From the NCBI GenBank assembly GCA_963921935.1, contig OY998175.1:208646655-208710654 (forward strand): DNA of 64,000 bases. The letters are read 5' to 3'. The notes beneath the pieces were generated by a model that saw only the letters and a program-made list of their open reading frames with translations, was not told the DNA's origin and did no database searches. The DNA comes from Galeruca laticollis. Lineage: Eukaryota; Arthropoda; Insecta; Coleoptera; Chrysomelidae. Shown here piece by piece: positions 45,193 through 56,438 of the stretch. The translations under genes were made by a program, and so were the position numbers. How positions within the stretch are numbered: position 1 is the first letter of the stretch; each line of letters opens with the position of its first letter.

Positions 45193-46110
45193 CTATATGT
45201 ACCATGCCTGGAGTTCCAAAGATTTTAAAATACTAATATAAGGCTTCCGTTTGTGCCATAATTCGAAAGGTGTCTTGTTATCTAATTCAAAAACCGTCGA
45301 TCGATTTCTGATGTAAACGGCAGTATTGACAGCCTCTGCCCAAAACTTTTTTTCAAGGTGAGCGTCAAAAAGCTTGCATTTTGTCTTTTCGACAACAGAG
45401 CGATTCAATCTCTCGAACATACCATTTTGTTCAGGAGTATACGGGTTAGTTTTTTGATGTATGATACCATTAGATTCTATAAAACTATCTAAACGTTTAT
45501 TTACGAACTCACCCCCATTGTCAGATCTGAAGATTTTAATTTCAAAGCTCAGCTGTTTTTCAACCAGGATCAACTTTTTGAAGTAATCAAAAACTTCGTC
45601 TTTTGTTTTTAAAAAATAAACAAATGACATACGAGTGTAATCATCAATCAGGAGCATGAAATATCTCGAACCACCAATAGATTTAGTTTCCATTGGGCCG
45701 CATACATCACCATGTATAACTTCTAATGGGTTTTTAGCTCTAGAACCTTCATTCTTAAAAGGTAAGCGAGTCTGTTTTTCTTCACAACATGTGAAACAGT
45801 TACATTTTCCAATTTTATTGACATCTGAATAATTAAGTCCTAGAACTGAATCATTTTTCGTGTTTTCTAAATCAGAGCTATTAATGTGACCCAATCTACG
45901 GTGCCATGTCTCTGTTGAGACATTCAATAAACAATTATCATTTAGTACATTTAACTTGTATACACCATCTACAAGTTTAGCAGCGCCGATTAACATTTTT
46001 TCTTTGTTAAATATCTTACAGCCAGTAGATTCAAAACATACCTCGCTTCCATTTGCTAGTAATCGACTAACAGACAAAAGATTTGTTGACAACTGCGGAA
46101 CGCACAAAAC
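45193..46110 (-). pseudogene. copia integrase
   Basis: A 304-codon open frame. An H-H-C-C zinc module (ETWHRRLGHINSSDLEN and CFTCCEEKQ) is followed by the D-D-E core: IHGDVCGPMETKSIGGSRYF, FRSDNGGEFVNKRLDSFIES and TPEQNGMFERLNRSVVEKTK. All three acidic residues are present. The consensus usually has N-G-x-S-E-R-x-N. The C-terminal part continues in another frame at 44792..45205 (IAKDKRFKWDKKAKKQIFVG; DPETNVVSTSRDVIIFD), after one frameshift near 45205. Confidence 0.93.
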
Positions 46111-47105
46111 ATTATTAACTGTGACATCAAAAACATCTTTACCAACAAGTGCTTTTAAATAAACAACCCTTCTGCTTCAACAGGAACCATTGACTTGTTA
46201 GCAATTATTTCTAGAGAACACGAGTTTGTAGTCACTTTACTCAAAATGTTTTATCCGCGACAAGATGTGAACTTCCACCAGAATCAATGTACCAATCCGT
46301 TTTTTTAAAATTACCATTTGAAAATACGACACTGAACGCGTTTGCATGATCAGTTTTTCCGCCGTTTTTTAATAAGGGGCACTTATTTCGAAAATGTCCC
46401 GATTGTTGACATTTATAGCATCTAACTTCACTTTTTGACTTTTCACGATTCTGTCGACTGTCACTTTCATGTGAATTTGATTCCAACGAATACGAGTGAT
46501 TATTCGATTTGTTTCGATTTCGAACAAATAATGCACTACTCTTGAAATCAACATCACTTTCCATGTCCAGGAGCTTCGTTTTTATAGAATCGGTGGTAAT
46601 GGCAATACCAGAGAATGCTCTATTGCCATTATCATTGGTATAAACTTTTCAGGCAATCCGGGAGCCAATCCATTCATCACTAATTTCGAAACCTGTACCA
46701 TGAAATCTGTGACTTATTTCTACAATCTGGTTTACGTAAGAAGTCATTGAATCACTGCTTTCTAAACGCGTAGAAATTAGACTACGAAGTAGACTTATTC
46801 TCCTGGTGAAACCGGAGTCATCGAACATCGATTTCAACTTGTACCATAAAGTTTTGGTTGATATGAACATATAGCGATGGGTCTATTGTTAATATAAGTT
46901 TGGCCTTACATTTCTGATCCTCACTCCTTGTTGTTTCATCAGTAGATTCACTAACAACATATTTTTCGAGCTCTTCTAGGATTAAGAAATTTTTGACGGC
47001 AAATGCCCAATCGTCGTAGTTTGCACGCCCTTTTAACTTCGGCACGTTAACCAAAAAACTCGACGACATACTAACATACTTGTACAGAGCAACAGCAAAG
47101 CTCAA
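46111..47105 (-). pseudogene. copia gag and protease region
   Basis: From 47105 the minus-strand frame gives NVPKLKGRANYDDWAFAVKN and FLILEELEKYVV, the gag start of copia. A frameshift near 46860 leads to FISTKTLWYKLKSMFDDSGF and SLLRSLISTRLESSDSMTSY. The zinc knuckle appears as CYKCQQSGHFRNKCPL (C-x2-C-x4-H-x4-C). The protease active site DWYIDSGGSSHLV (D-S-G) follows. Two frameshifts are visible. Confidence 0.9.
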
Positions 47106-47138
47106 CGTTAACTCTATTTTTCAACCCGAAATATTAAC

Positions 47139-47157
47139 GTGGCCTGGGTCCATAACC
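47139..47157 (-). promoter_or_regulatory. Primer-binding site of the copia type (initiator tRNA-Met)
   Basis: Directly inside the 5' LTR the minus strand reads GGTTATGGACCCAGGCCAC. This matches, with few differences, the complement of the anticodon-arm region of initiator tRNA-Met, which Drosophila copia uses as a half-tRNA primer. Confidence 0.75.
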
Positions 47158-47241
47158 TGTTATGGATTTTTACGTGAATCGGGATTTAATAAAATAAAAC
47201 AACGTGCTTCGTTCAAGAGTGCACAAAGACTACTTTATTTA

Positions 47242-48149
47242 TGTTATGTTTTTAAACTATTTATTTATTATTATTTTGTATGTATTACAACTATTGATTA
47301 ATAAGTAATTTTCTAGTTCTTATCAGATCCTCTGACATTGTTGATTTTATTGCCGCCTCCTCTTCTCTTTCTTCAATAGGCCTCCTAACCACATAACCTA
47401 GCAGCCATCTGTCACTGGTTTAGAAGATCACACATAGAACAACTATTGATCTATATGTAACATCTCCCTTTCCTTCAGAAAGGAACATATTACATATGAA
47501 TGACAACATAACGAAGAAAGGAACATATTACATATGAATGACAACATAAAGACTACTACAACTAACAAAAATTCAGGTTTCAAAATCTAATGAGAAATGG
47601 TTACTAAACATAAACTTACAATCATAAATATTAAACACAGAACACAATAGATGCTTATTCTCTAAACCTTAAGGGTTTATTCACACATCGCCCTGACCGT
47701 GTTATATAAGTATCACATCCGGAAGTATCATCCTCAGTAGGAGAGATGGGATGTTTAACATTTTTCTGATTTTCATTTTTATCACCTGACATTGATTCTT
47801 TGATTTTATCGCTTTCACTTGTTTCTTCCGCGCTAGGTACATAATTTGATATTAAACTTTGAGTGTCATTATTAGTAGATTCAAGACAGGAGTGTTTAAG
47901 AGACACTGGGTTAGGGTTATTCTTTAAAAATGACGAATTTCTTCTTACTACCCTGTCTAGATTTTCTCTAACTAAAAATGAATTAAAGAAATGCCATGAC
48001 TCTGGAGATGATCTGTATCAAGCACTACTTGAATATAGGACATCTCCTCTTCTCTTTCTTCAATAGGCCTCCTAACCACATAACCTAGCAGCCATCTGTC
48101 ACTGGTTTAGAAGATCACACATAGAACAACTATTGATCTATATGTAACA
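47242..48149 (-). mobile_element. Rearranged Ty3/gypsy-type LTR element inside the copia 5' LTR
   Basis: The insert starts TGTTATG and ends TGTAACA, and is flanked by the 5-bp duplication ATTTA (47237..47241 and 48150..48154). A complete LTR of 221 bp lies at 47242..47462. A truncated copy of its last 109 bp lies at about 48041..48149. On the minus strand a purine tract (GGAAAGGGAGA) precedes the left LTR, so the element reads right to left. Remaining coding pieces are a gypsy-type C-terminus at 47655..47906 (TYITRSGRCVNKPLRFRE) and a short integrase piece in the opposite orientation (DLYQALLEYRTSPL, 47966..48036). Confidence 0.85.
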
Positions 48150-48229
48150 ATTTATTCAGACAGTTGACATTTGAAAAAGATGGCGTAACCAAATAGGTGG
48201 GAATTTTGAACTAATTTTTAACACGCACT

Positions 48230-49650
48230 AAGTTTTGCATTAGAAATAAGGTTTTATTACTCTCTCGTATATAAAAATAGACTATAGTGTAATGAATCGT
48301 ATTGCAATCGAAATTGAGAGAAAATGTCCATTCTGTTGACTTCACTACGTGTAATTGGATTCATTCACAAAACCCCTCCTTCTTTTTCTTTCAGCCGCTA
48401 ATTTTTTTCTCTATTGATAATCGACTAGCTTCATGATGCCGTCATCCCGTATTTATACCCCAATTCGTGTATCCAGAAAATTCGAAAGACTCCATATTTA
48501 TATACTACAAATATCGGTACACCAGAAAAATCGAGATATTTTGAGGTTATGAAACAAGAACTGCCAATTATTTTTTACAAAGTTTGCAACGCGTAACTTT
48601 TCCCCTAGACGTGGATATATTATTATTATACATAAACCTGACTTAAGCAACTATAATTTGAATCTTTCATTTTGACAGAACATGTCAATTGTGTTTGAAA
48701 CTGTTTATTTCAATCTAAATGTTTTCAACGCCACTATAACAAAACCATGGGGATTATATGGAAATTATTGTAGAAATAGAACTAGAAGTGATAAATACAT
48801 CTGACTGGGGTTGGGTCGTACTAGAAATCGAAGTAATGTTCCACGGATTTTTTCATCATGACGGACATAGAAGATTACCGATATTTATTTTCCGATACTG
48901 AAAAGTTGAGAAATACATCACCATCGTGAGGACACTGAATGCATTATTATTGGGGTAATATTGGGAAAAATAAGTTGGAATTATGAATCAATCAATTTAA
49001 TTGATAAACTTGATTCCATTAAGTAAAACATATATTATATACAATGAGTTGGTAACTGTGATACCTACATAAAGTATAATAAATAAGGGTTACGGTAATC
49101 TTTTTATTGTTTTTCTGCTTTTCAGATTCAGAAAAGTTATATTACTAACCAAAATATTAAACGTGTTTAGTTTTCAAATATCGGAGAATTTCCCGAGTAT
49201 TAGTAATAATCCCATCTGGCTAGACTTTAGTATGTCTCGCAACTCAAATTGAAGATTCGGTGAACCTATATGGACTATATCGATGATATCAAAGGAAATT
49301 CGCAGAGGGTATCCCGAAAAATGTCTATAAAAAATTATTTGAAGATTGTAAACAGAATTGGTACATATGAGTAGCTTCGAATGGAATCTAGGTTTGTCAC
49401 AATACCTAATAGATTACTTTGAAAATAATTTTGATTCTTAGGTAATTTGAAGGTTATCATAGAGTAGCCGCGAAGATACTAAAAGATTCACAATCTAGAA
49501 AATCCAAACAGCTATTTGACGTTTTCCGATAATCTAAAGAATATCTTGTTCAAATATTTCCTGTTGAATCACTAAGTAGGCGGAAGGTCCTTCAACAATA
49601 TCTTTGAATACGAATATTATTATTTATTTAATTGGAAAGAGAAGACTTAC
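48230..49650. other. AT-rich sequence, T-box intron, no recognised feature
   Basis: This lies downstream (minus strand) of the T-box exon at 49651. I looked for the next T-box exon (expected to encode the K-I-D-x-N-P-F-A-K-G-F motif) and did not find it. Nothing else is recognisable. Confidence 0.45.
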
Positions 49651-49812
49651 CAACTGGTTCTGATAAGCTGTAACGGCAGTAAAAGTCGTTTCTGGAAAAA
49701 TAAATGTTTTGTACTCTTCGTTTTCTAGATCATTTATCGGGCCAGTTGCTCCATCTCCTCTTTTCACGAGATGAACTCTGGGTTGGTATTTGTGCATGGA
49801 ATTCAGAACCAA
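49651..49812 (-). CDS. T-box transcription factor, exon with C-terminal half of T domain
   Basis: The minus-strand exon of 162 bp (54 codons, phase 0 at both ends) starts after a TTTTCAG acceptor and ends at a GTAAGT donor. It encodes LVLNSMHKYQPRVHLVKRGD and, later, EEYKTFIFPETTFTAVTAYQ and NQL. These residues belong to the DNA-contacting part of the T-box domain (M-H-K-Y-Q-P-R; F-P-E-T-x-F-x-A-V-T-A-Y-Q-N). It joins in frame to the exon at 61030..61303, whose last codons (NNEMDKHGQ) precede it in all T-box proteins. The sequence resembles H15/midline/Tbx20 more than brachyury or optomotor-blind. The frame running past the exon on either side is intronic. Confidence 0.93.
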
Positions 49813-50139
49813 CTGAAAACAAACAAAATTTATTAGCATAATTAAAAACTTTTTATACAGAATTCTAGTCCAGTTACTCAGGATTTCCGCCTCCGATTTT
49901 TCTAGGATTAAACCGAATCAATAGAAGATCATATTTTAAGAATAAAATACGGTATAAAGTTATTTACGAGTGGAAACTTTTATCGAAAAAAACTATGAAC
50001 GCTTTTTTACGAATAACTCAAAAAATATGCATCTTACCAAAAAATGTGTATGTAACAAAAACGTAGCTTAGCAAAAAGTAACTCATTTAGAAACAAACAG
50101 TTTTAAGGATTAAAACTAACTTTTCCGCATCTGTGAGAT

Positions 50140-50735
50140 GCTCTGAACAATATTCTAACATAAAATTGGTCACTTGTAAACACTCCGGAGGCTGTATCGT
50201 ACTAACAACCCGAAATTTCTCCAAAAAGGACCAAAAATGTGGCACTTCAGGTACCATAGCACCCGTTGTACTAGCTCTGGTGAGCCACAAATCAATAAGC
50301 TTCATTTATAAGACGCCCTGAATAATTTCAATCATAAAAGTCAATTCTATACACTATGGAGGCTGTATCTTGCGAACAAACTGAAAATTCTCCAAAAATG
50401 ACAAATTTTGATACTTAAAGTTCCATAGCACTCGTTGTACTGGCTTTAGTGAGCTGAATATCAATACCGTTCATTTTTGAGACACCCTGAATAACATTCA
50501 ATCATAAAATTGTTCACTTGTATCTACTCCGGAGGCTGTATCGTGTTATCTAACTGAAATTTTTCAAAAAAATACAAAAAGGTCATACTTGAAGTAGTGT
50601 AGCACCTGTTGTACTGGCTATGATAAGCTGAAAATCAATAGGGTTCATTTGTGAGATATTCTGATCAATAATCAATCATAAAATTGGTACTTGTTGAACT
50701 CTGAAGGCTGTGTCGAGCCAACAAGATATGTAATG
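50140..50735. repeat. Tandem repeat, 165-180 bp unit, about 3.3 copies
   Basis: Each unit contains a form of ATAAAATTGGTCACTTGTA, then CTCCGGAGGCTGTATCGT, then GTTGTACTGGC. Units begin near 50162, 50333, 50515 and 50680. One related unit lies inverted at about 52455..52530 and another at 53000..53120. This confirms that the array belongs to the foldback arms. Confidence 0.85.
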
Positions 50736-51277
50736 AAAAGTGACCGACGACAACGACGACATACACACAGGATTGTTTTTGTAAAACCCATTTTTTCGTG
50801 TTGTTCTTGATGGAAAACGTGAAAATAATTGAAATTTTTCTTTCAAAATTCCAACTTCTTTTGGGGTGAACCAATACTTTTCTCGCATATTAGATAGGTT
50901 GGGCGGAAAAGTAATAAATGATGTAGGTGTAATACAAAGCGAGATATGGTCAGTGCAAATAGCCTTTTTGGGAATACTTGAAACGTTGCATTCAACATTG
51001 AATAACAAGGAAGTGGTTGATTTTTCGTGTGTCGTGATCCTTTTTAGTTCTTAAAAAGACCTTCAAAATAAGTACCGCTATAATTAATTACATTTGAATG
51101 ATGAGTATCTCGAAGTTTTTTAGAGTAAATTTTATCGTTTTAACACCCCAGCATATTTGATGTGATAAACTTTGACTGGTTTAAAATGCCATTCTCTTTG
51201 AAAATAGTTTTAAAGAAATTGGTAAGGCGTATTTTGAAAATGTCTAAAGAAGAATACGAAGTATAATTCAATTTTTT

Positions 51278-51303
51278 ATAGTACTGTACTGTACTGTACT
51301 GTA
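51278..51303. repeat. (TACTG)n microsatellite
   Basis: Four to five consecutive copies of TACTG lie just before the MITE dimer. Confidence 0.85.
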
Positions 51304-51356
51304 GAATATAAAACTGCGGATATAGGTATCACCTGTTGAATCTTATACACACCCTG

Positions 51357-51758
51357 TCCCGGGCGCATATTTCAAAACTGCACATTGATACGAAACCAGT
51401 AGTTAAATGCTGCGCTGCCATTGGTTGGATTGTGTAGTTACCGTCTTTTAAACTCGAACTTAAAATGTTCCCTGCTGTTGTTTACAACTTAGGGATGTTA
51501 ATTTTCTTCAATTAGGTACTAATACCATGGGATCACCCTGCATAAAAATATTGATAGAAATTTTACTTAAATCTAAATTATTACATGATTTAGTAATTGT
51601 CATTCCATAATGGCAGCGACAGCATAGAACCAATTTATGTATCGTATTCGAATAAAAACGTTCGCAGTCGCATAGGGAATGACGGTGAAAATCCAGCAAA
51701 TAGCAGCGCCGAATTTGGCTACTGGTTTCGTATCAATGTGCAGTTTTGAAATATGAAT
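51357..51758. mobile_element. MITE, first copy of a tandem dimer
   Basis: Terminal inverted repeats of about 45 bp begin GGGCGCATATTTCAAAACTG and are mirrored at the end (CAGTTTTGAAATATGAATCC). There is no coding capacity. It is followed without gap by a second copy in the same orientation. Confidence 0.85.
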
Positions 51759-52204
51759 CCCGGGCGCACATTTCAAAACTGCACATTGATACGAAACCAG
51801 TAGTTAAATGCTGCGCTGCCATTGGCTGGATTGTGTAGTTACCGTCTTTTAAATTCGAATTTAAAATATTCCTTGCTGTTGTTTACAACTTAGGGATGTC
51901 AATTTTCTTCAATTAGACTTTACTTTTCATAATAGCATTTTACAAAAAAATGTACTAATACCATGTGATCACCCTACATGAAAATATTGATAGAAATTTT
52001 ACTTAAATAAAAATTAATAGATACATAATTTAGTAATTGTCAATCCATAATGGCAGCGACAGCATAAAACAATTGGTGTATCGTATTCGAATAAAAACGG
52101 TCGCAGTCGCATAGGGAATAACGGTGGAAATCCAGCAAATAGTAGCGCAGGATTTAGCTACTGGTTTCGTATCAATGTGCAGTTTTGAAATATGCGTCCC
52201 AGGC
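51759..52204. mobile_element. MITE, second copy of a tandem dimer
   Basis: Starts GGGCGCACATTTCAAAACTG and ends CAGTTTTGAAATATGCGTCC. It matches the first copy along its length, apart from an extra block of about 35 bp (near 51920..51955) that the first copy lacks. Confidence 0.85.
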
Positions 52205-52906
52205 ATTTGAACCCCCAAATTTTCAAAAATGAAGGATATTTTGACTTTGTTATCAATCAAGAATTGTAGCCTCTGAAATTACCTTTCGATTGGCTATTAC
52301 TTTTCCGCAAGAAAAGTATTGGTTTACCCCAAAAACGTTGATTATGGATTTTTTTTGATTTATTGTTTCGTTTTTCAGCAAGAAAAATACGAAAAACAGT
52401 TTTTATAAAAAAAAATCCTGCTTTTATGTTGTCGTCGAACACTTTTCGTAACATGTCTTGTTAAAATGATACTACATCCTCCTGAGTGTACCAAGTCACC
52501 AATTTTATCATGGAATATTGTTCAGGAGAACTCATATATGAAAGAGAGGGGACGCGTAACGTGTATTTCAAGCCGATAATTCGATATTTGCAATATATAG
52601 CAAATCATCATTAATTGCAATAATACCTTATTAAACTGCGACACTTAAATACTCTTATTCATAATCCACCACTACGACTATAAGATAAAACTGGATAAAA
52701 CTAATCAAGAACAATCAACACAACAAATACTTTAAACCAGAAATAAAAAATATAAAACCGAAAATGACAGATATAAGGTACATATGAAAGTGATTTAAGT
52801 GATGTGTGCGTACGATTTCTCGGAGATACGAATGGTGATGGACACTCGCTGTTTTTGTGAGTATACGCAGCTCATGCGACTGGTCGAGAATACCAAATTC
52901 ACACAA

Positions 52907-52954
52907 CCGTTCGCAAGTGTAAAACATGCGAACAAACTTGAAACTTGCGAACGG
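52907..52954. repeat. Perfect 12-bp inverted repeat (hairpin)
   Basis: CCGTTCGCAAGT at 52907..52918 is the reverse complement of ACTTGCGAACGG at 52943..52954, with a 24-base loop. Its role is unknown. Confidence 0.75.
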
Positions 52955-53703
52955 TCAAGAATAGCGCTGCAGAGCCAGTACAACGCGTGCTATGGTACTT
53001 GAAGTACATCATTGTTGTAAATTTTGGAGAATTTTCAGTTTGTTAGCGCGATGCAGCATCTGGAGTGTATACAAGGGACCAATTTTATGACAGTATCTTC
53101 TCACAGACGCGGAAGAGTTAGTTCTAATCTTTAAAACCGTTTATTTCTAATGTATGGTAGCTCAAAAATGAGTTAATTTAAATGCACACTTTTTACAACT
53201 ATTTTATTCCGACATAGTTTTTGATTATGGAATAGCTTTATTCTAGCTCCAGGGCAAGAATATTCATTCTCGCCCTTGCGGATGGAATGAATAGGCGTGT
53301 TCCGTTTTTTACACCAACTGCACTATACAGAGTTGAAGAAGTACCAAAATGCATAAAAAACCTCTAAGTCAACGTAAAATGACTAATATGGTCGTTGAGT
53401 ATTAATTGTTACAGCCAGAAGTGCAGAATAAGTGTCCTTTTTGGTACTTTTTAATAAAAAAAAGAAGAAAATACACAATCTATTGGCAATAATTGTTAAC
53501 TGTCAAATATGTCGATAATTAATATAATTTCAAATTCAAATTGATATTACTTCATGAAAAGTAACTAAATTTATATAATTTGCTTCAAATAATAGGTATC
53601 ACATGGCTGCATTACTTTTTAGTATCTGATACTGACAGCAGTGGTAATTTCACCCTAACTAATCCAGAAAAATTAGGAGTTAGCAGAGGCAACAACAGGT
53701 AAT

Positions 53704-54060
53704 CGGTTGCCTGAATAAGCTAAGCAACAATTTGACTTGTTTATCCAATGGCGTAGATTGAAAAATACACAATCATGTTCAAAGAATATAGTTCTTGTAT
53801 ACTTTGCAGAATTAGCAAAGTCAAATAAACCACCTACTCTATGGAAAATATACTCAATAATAAGAACCACTATTAACATAAAACATAAAGAGGATTTGTC
53901 AAAATTTGCCAGGTTACCAGCATTTTTAAACAGAAAACCTGAGGGATATTGAGCGAAAAAATATAAAACATTAACTGGAGAAGAAGTTAACTATGCGCCT
54001 GATGATAAACACCTTGCTACAAAGGTAAATACAGTATCAATTAAAAACCTTCAAGCTGTG
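53704..54060 (+). pseudogene. Crypton-type tyrosine recombinase, N-terminal part
   Basis: Frames give QFDLFIQWRRLKNTQSCSKN, LVYFAELAKSNKPPTLWKIY, SIIRTTINIKHKEDLSKFAR and LPAFLNRKPEGY, then a stop, then AKKYKTLTGEEV and DDKHLATKV. This pattern matches the N-terminal core-binding part of the YR family carried by Crypton elements. It breaks off at the palindromic Penelope-like element and resumes at 58870. Confidence 0.72.
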
Positions 54061-54125
54061 TACATGTCTCAAGTTGGATAAAACTTTTGTTGTATTTCGT
54101 GTAAATTTTAATAAAGTTTTAAAAT

Positions 54126-54164
54126 CGTAGCAAAGCGCTTTCCACTGTGAAGTCGTCATCAGTG
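54126..54164 (-). ncRNA. Candidate hammerhead ribozyme motif, left arm
   Basis: The minus strand reads CACTGATGACGACTTCACAG followed by TGGAAAGCGCTTTGC. It has the hammerhead core blocks CTGATGA and GAAA, a short helix (ACT/AGT) between them, and a self-complementary AAAGCGCTTT beyond. Penelope-like elements are known to carry hammerheads in this position. Folding was not computed. Confidence 0.5.
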
Positions 54165-54544
54165 CTTACCTACCAGTAAGTAAACCAATAAATTTAATTA
54201 AAAAGAAAAATTGGAATAAAGAAGTGAGGTGACTTACTCGTCAGGTAATACTAGGATGAATCCACTAGATTGTCCATACAACGAAAACCAGTTGAACGTA
54301 TTAAAATACAACTAATTAATGCTTATCTAAAATCCATCCCTGTAAGGGATTGATAAAGATTAAAAATTACAAATCCAACATGATGTGGTGAAGTCGGACG
54401 GCTGACAAATCAACTTGTGCGCACAGATTGCCAAGGAGTGAAGTCCCGCCGACATGTTACTATTGATTTTATGGAATATGAAAAGAAGCAGAATTCCTGA
54501 TAGCCAAAACCACCGAAACAATAAAACAGATCAAGAGGACAGTC

Positions 54545-56000
54545 TAATGAGAACCCACTCTTAACCCGAGTTAAGTAACCGTGATAAAGGGTAACAAAAT
54601 TCCTTCTTTTCTTATTTATTATGAGGCACATCTGAGACAAAAAGAGAATCCCAACTCAATTCCATTATTAATACGTCTAATGAGAACCAATAACAGTAGA
54701 GAGCTGAGAGATTTATCGAATTAGGAAATTAAGCAAATTTTATGCTAATATACAAATAAACCTCAAAAGATATGTCAACAGAAGCGAAATGCATCGACAC
54801 CACCGATCGCAAAAGATATCTATTAATTTAATTTGTTGATGAAAATTTAACGATCAAAATAATTTGCCTATGAATTCAAACATGAAATAGTTTTGCAGTA
54901 AAGAGAGAAAAGACTCACAAAGCACGCAACAGGAATCAAGTCGAGAATGAGAACTAACTCCTAACCTGAGTCAAGCATCCGTGATAAAGAGTAACCACAT
55001 CCCTCTTTCTTATTTATTATGAGGCACATATAAGAAATAAAGAGAACTCCAACTAACTTGCATCATTGAAGCAGTTCAATGCGAACCAATGATAATAAAG
55101 GGCTGAGAGATTTATTGAATTAGTGAATTAAATAGACTTTATGCCAATAAACAGATAAACCTCAAAAGATCTGCCAACAAAAGCGGAACGCTTCGTAACA
55201 ATCGATCGCAAAAGGAATCTATAAAATTCAAGTTGTTGATGAAAATTGAACGATCAAAATTATTTGCCTATGAATTCAAACAAGAAAATGTTATTCAATG
55301 AACACAGGAAAAACTTACCAACCACAAACCAAGTAAGAAGAATCAAGTCGAGAAGACAGTCTTATGAGAACCAACTCTTAAGAACCCAATGCAAGCTAAT
55401 TTGATAAAGAAGCCTAGCAAGACCCCTGAAGTGTTGACTTAAGAGGAAACCCTAACTCGCAAATTATTAAGACCGGCCTCCAAACTCAATTAATGAATGC
55501 GATAATCAATAAATTAGTAAGTTTAACCTCAACAGCTCAAACCCACAGAAATTAAGAGTAATTAACCAGAACAAACAATCGAACGGAAGTCCGTAAACAC
55601 AATTTGTGAACGAGACTGAAGGATTCATTATTTTGTCTATGAAAAATAACGTCAAGAGGTTATTAAGTTGTGTGATGAAATACTAACATGACCGAATGCA
55701 ATGAAAGGAAAGAATTATGGTGAAGTTATGTCAATCTATAAGGGTCAATCAATACCAAACTCAAAGAACACAACAGGAAGAAGTTATTGAACCTAACAAC
55801 TTGTCAACCTCAATGTAAGACCCAAATCAAGGTGATGGTCTAATGAGAACCCACCCTTGAACCGGGTTTAATTAATATGACCAAGGGGGGTTGGCAAAGG
55901 GGGCGAATCAGTTTATATAAAATCTAATGACGGAAAACAATAAAAATCCCAACCAACAATTGTAATCAAAACAGTCTAATGGGAACCTGACTCAAAAGTT
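54545..56000. repeat. Tandem repeats of 400-475 bp in the left PLE arm
   Basis: The phrase CTAATGAGAACCCACTCTTA (or close variants) recurs at about 54543, 54944, 55361 and 55839. It is followed each time by similar sequence, including forms of GATAAAGGGTAAC, CTCAAAAGAT, and AACGATCAAAAT. A shorter fifth copy starts near 55977. The right arm carries the inverted counterparts (GGTTCTCATTAGAC at about 57086..58390). Confidence 0.82.
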
Positions 56001-56438
56001 CAAGTTGAGAGACTCGAAGAGGAATCTATTAAGAATGGGAGCAAGATTCAACCTCCGACAAAACCAGGGGAATGATAAAGTTAAACAGTGATCCTGAAAT
56101 GAAAAACATATAGAGTTAAAAGGAAACAAAAATTAATTAAAACGAAGCCTCAAAAGCTCCCCCTATCTAGAAAATGTATATCAATAAACATTACTAAAAG
56201 TGTTATAACAGTTAACAATTGCCAAGAAAATGAGACTAAGACAAAAAAGAAGACAAAAGGAAATAAATAAATTGAATATTAAATAAAAATAAAACAAGCA
56301 AAGAAGATTTAAGAGACGATTAAAACTCCTGAAACCGGATTAATAATCAAAATTAAAGCCTCCTGTGGAGAGGGATATAAGATCTATTCAAATTAACTTA
56401 AGTGTTTAGACGGAAGCTATTAACTGACAATTCATTAT

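Larger units (their letters stand above)
43114..48223 (-). mobile_element. Ty1/copia LTR retrotransposon, minus strand
   Basis: LTRs at 43114..43266 (3', 153 bp) and 47158..48223 (5', split by a 908-bp insert) share sequence beginning, on the plus strand, TGTTATGGATTTTTACGTG and ending TTTAACA. The 5-bp target duplication CGCAC lies at 43109..43113 and 48224..48228. On the minus strand the purine tract AGTGGGGG precedes the 3' LTR, and a copia-type primer site follows the 5' LTR. The internal order gag, protease, integrase, RT, RNase H is the copia order. Frames are broken in several places. Confidence 0.95.
50085..53170. mobile_element. Foldback element with tandem-repeat arms
   Basis: Sequence at 50085..50240 (for example CTTTTCCGCATCTGTGAGA) is mirrored at about 53000..53165 (TCTCACAGACGCGGAAGAG). 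An inner pair, 50730..50930 and 52270..52460, is also inverted: ACCAATACTTTTCT on the left and AGAAAAGTATTGGT on the right. The left arm contains a 3-copy tandem repeat. The centre contains a dimer of a 400-bp MITE. No transposase was found. The exact ends are uncertain by tens of bases and a target duplication was not identified. Confidence 0.78.

Noticed and set aside
49813..49839. Extension of the T-box frame beyond the exon start
   Set aside because: A TTTTCAG acceptor and family alignment place the exon boundary at 49812; the extra codons are intronic.
50087..50305. 72-codon frame in the T-box intron
   Set aside because: It lies inside the 165-180 bp tandem repeat of the foldback arm and is not kept open in the neighbouring units.
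54545..56000. Regularly spaced repeats that might suggest a CRISPR array or satellite
   Set aside because: Units are 400-475 bp with no short conserved repeat and unique spacer pattern, and they are mirrored in the opposite arm of a retroelement.
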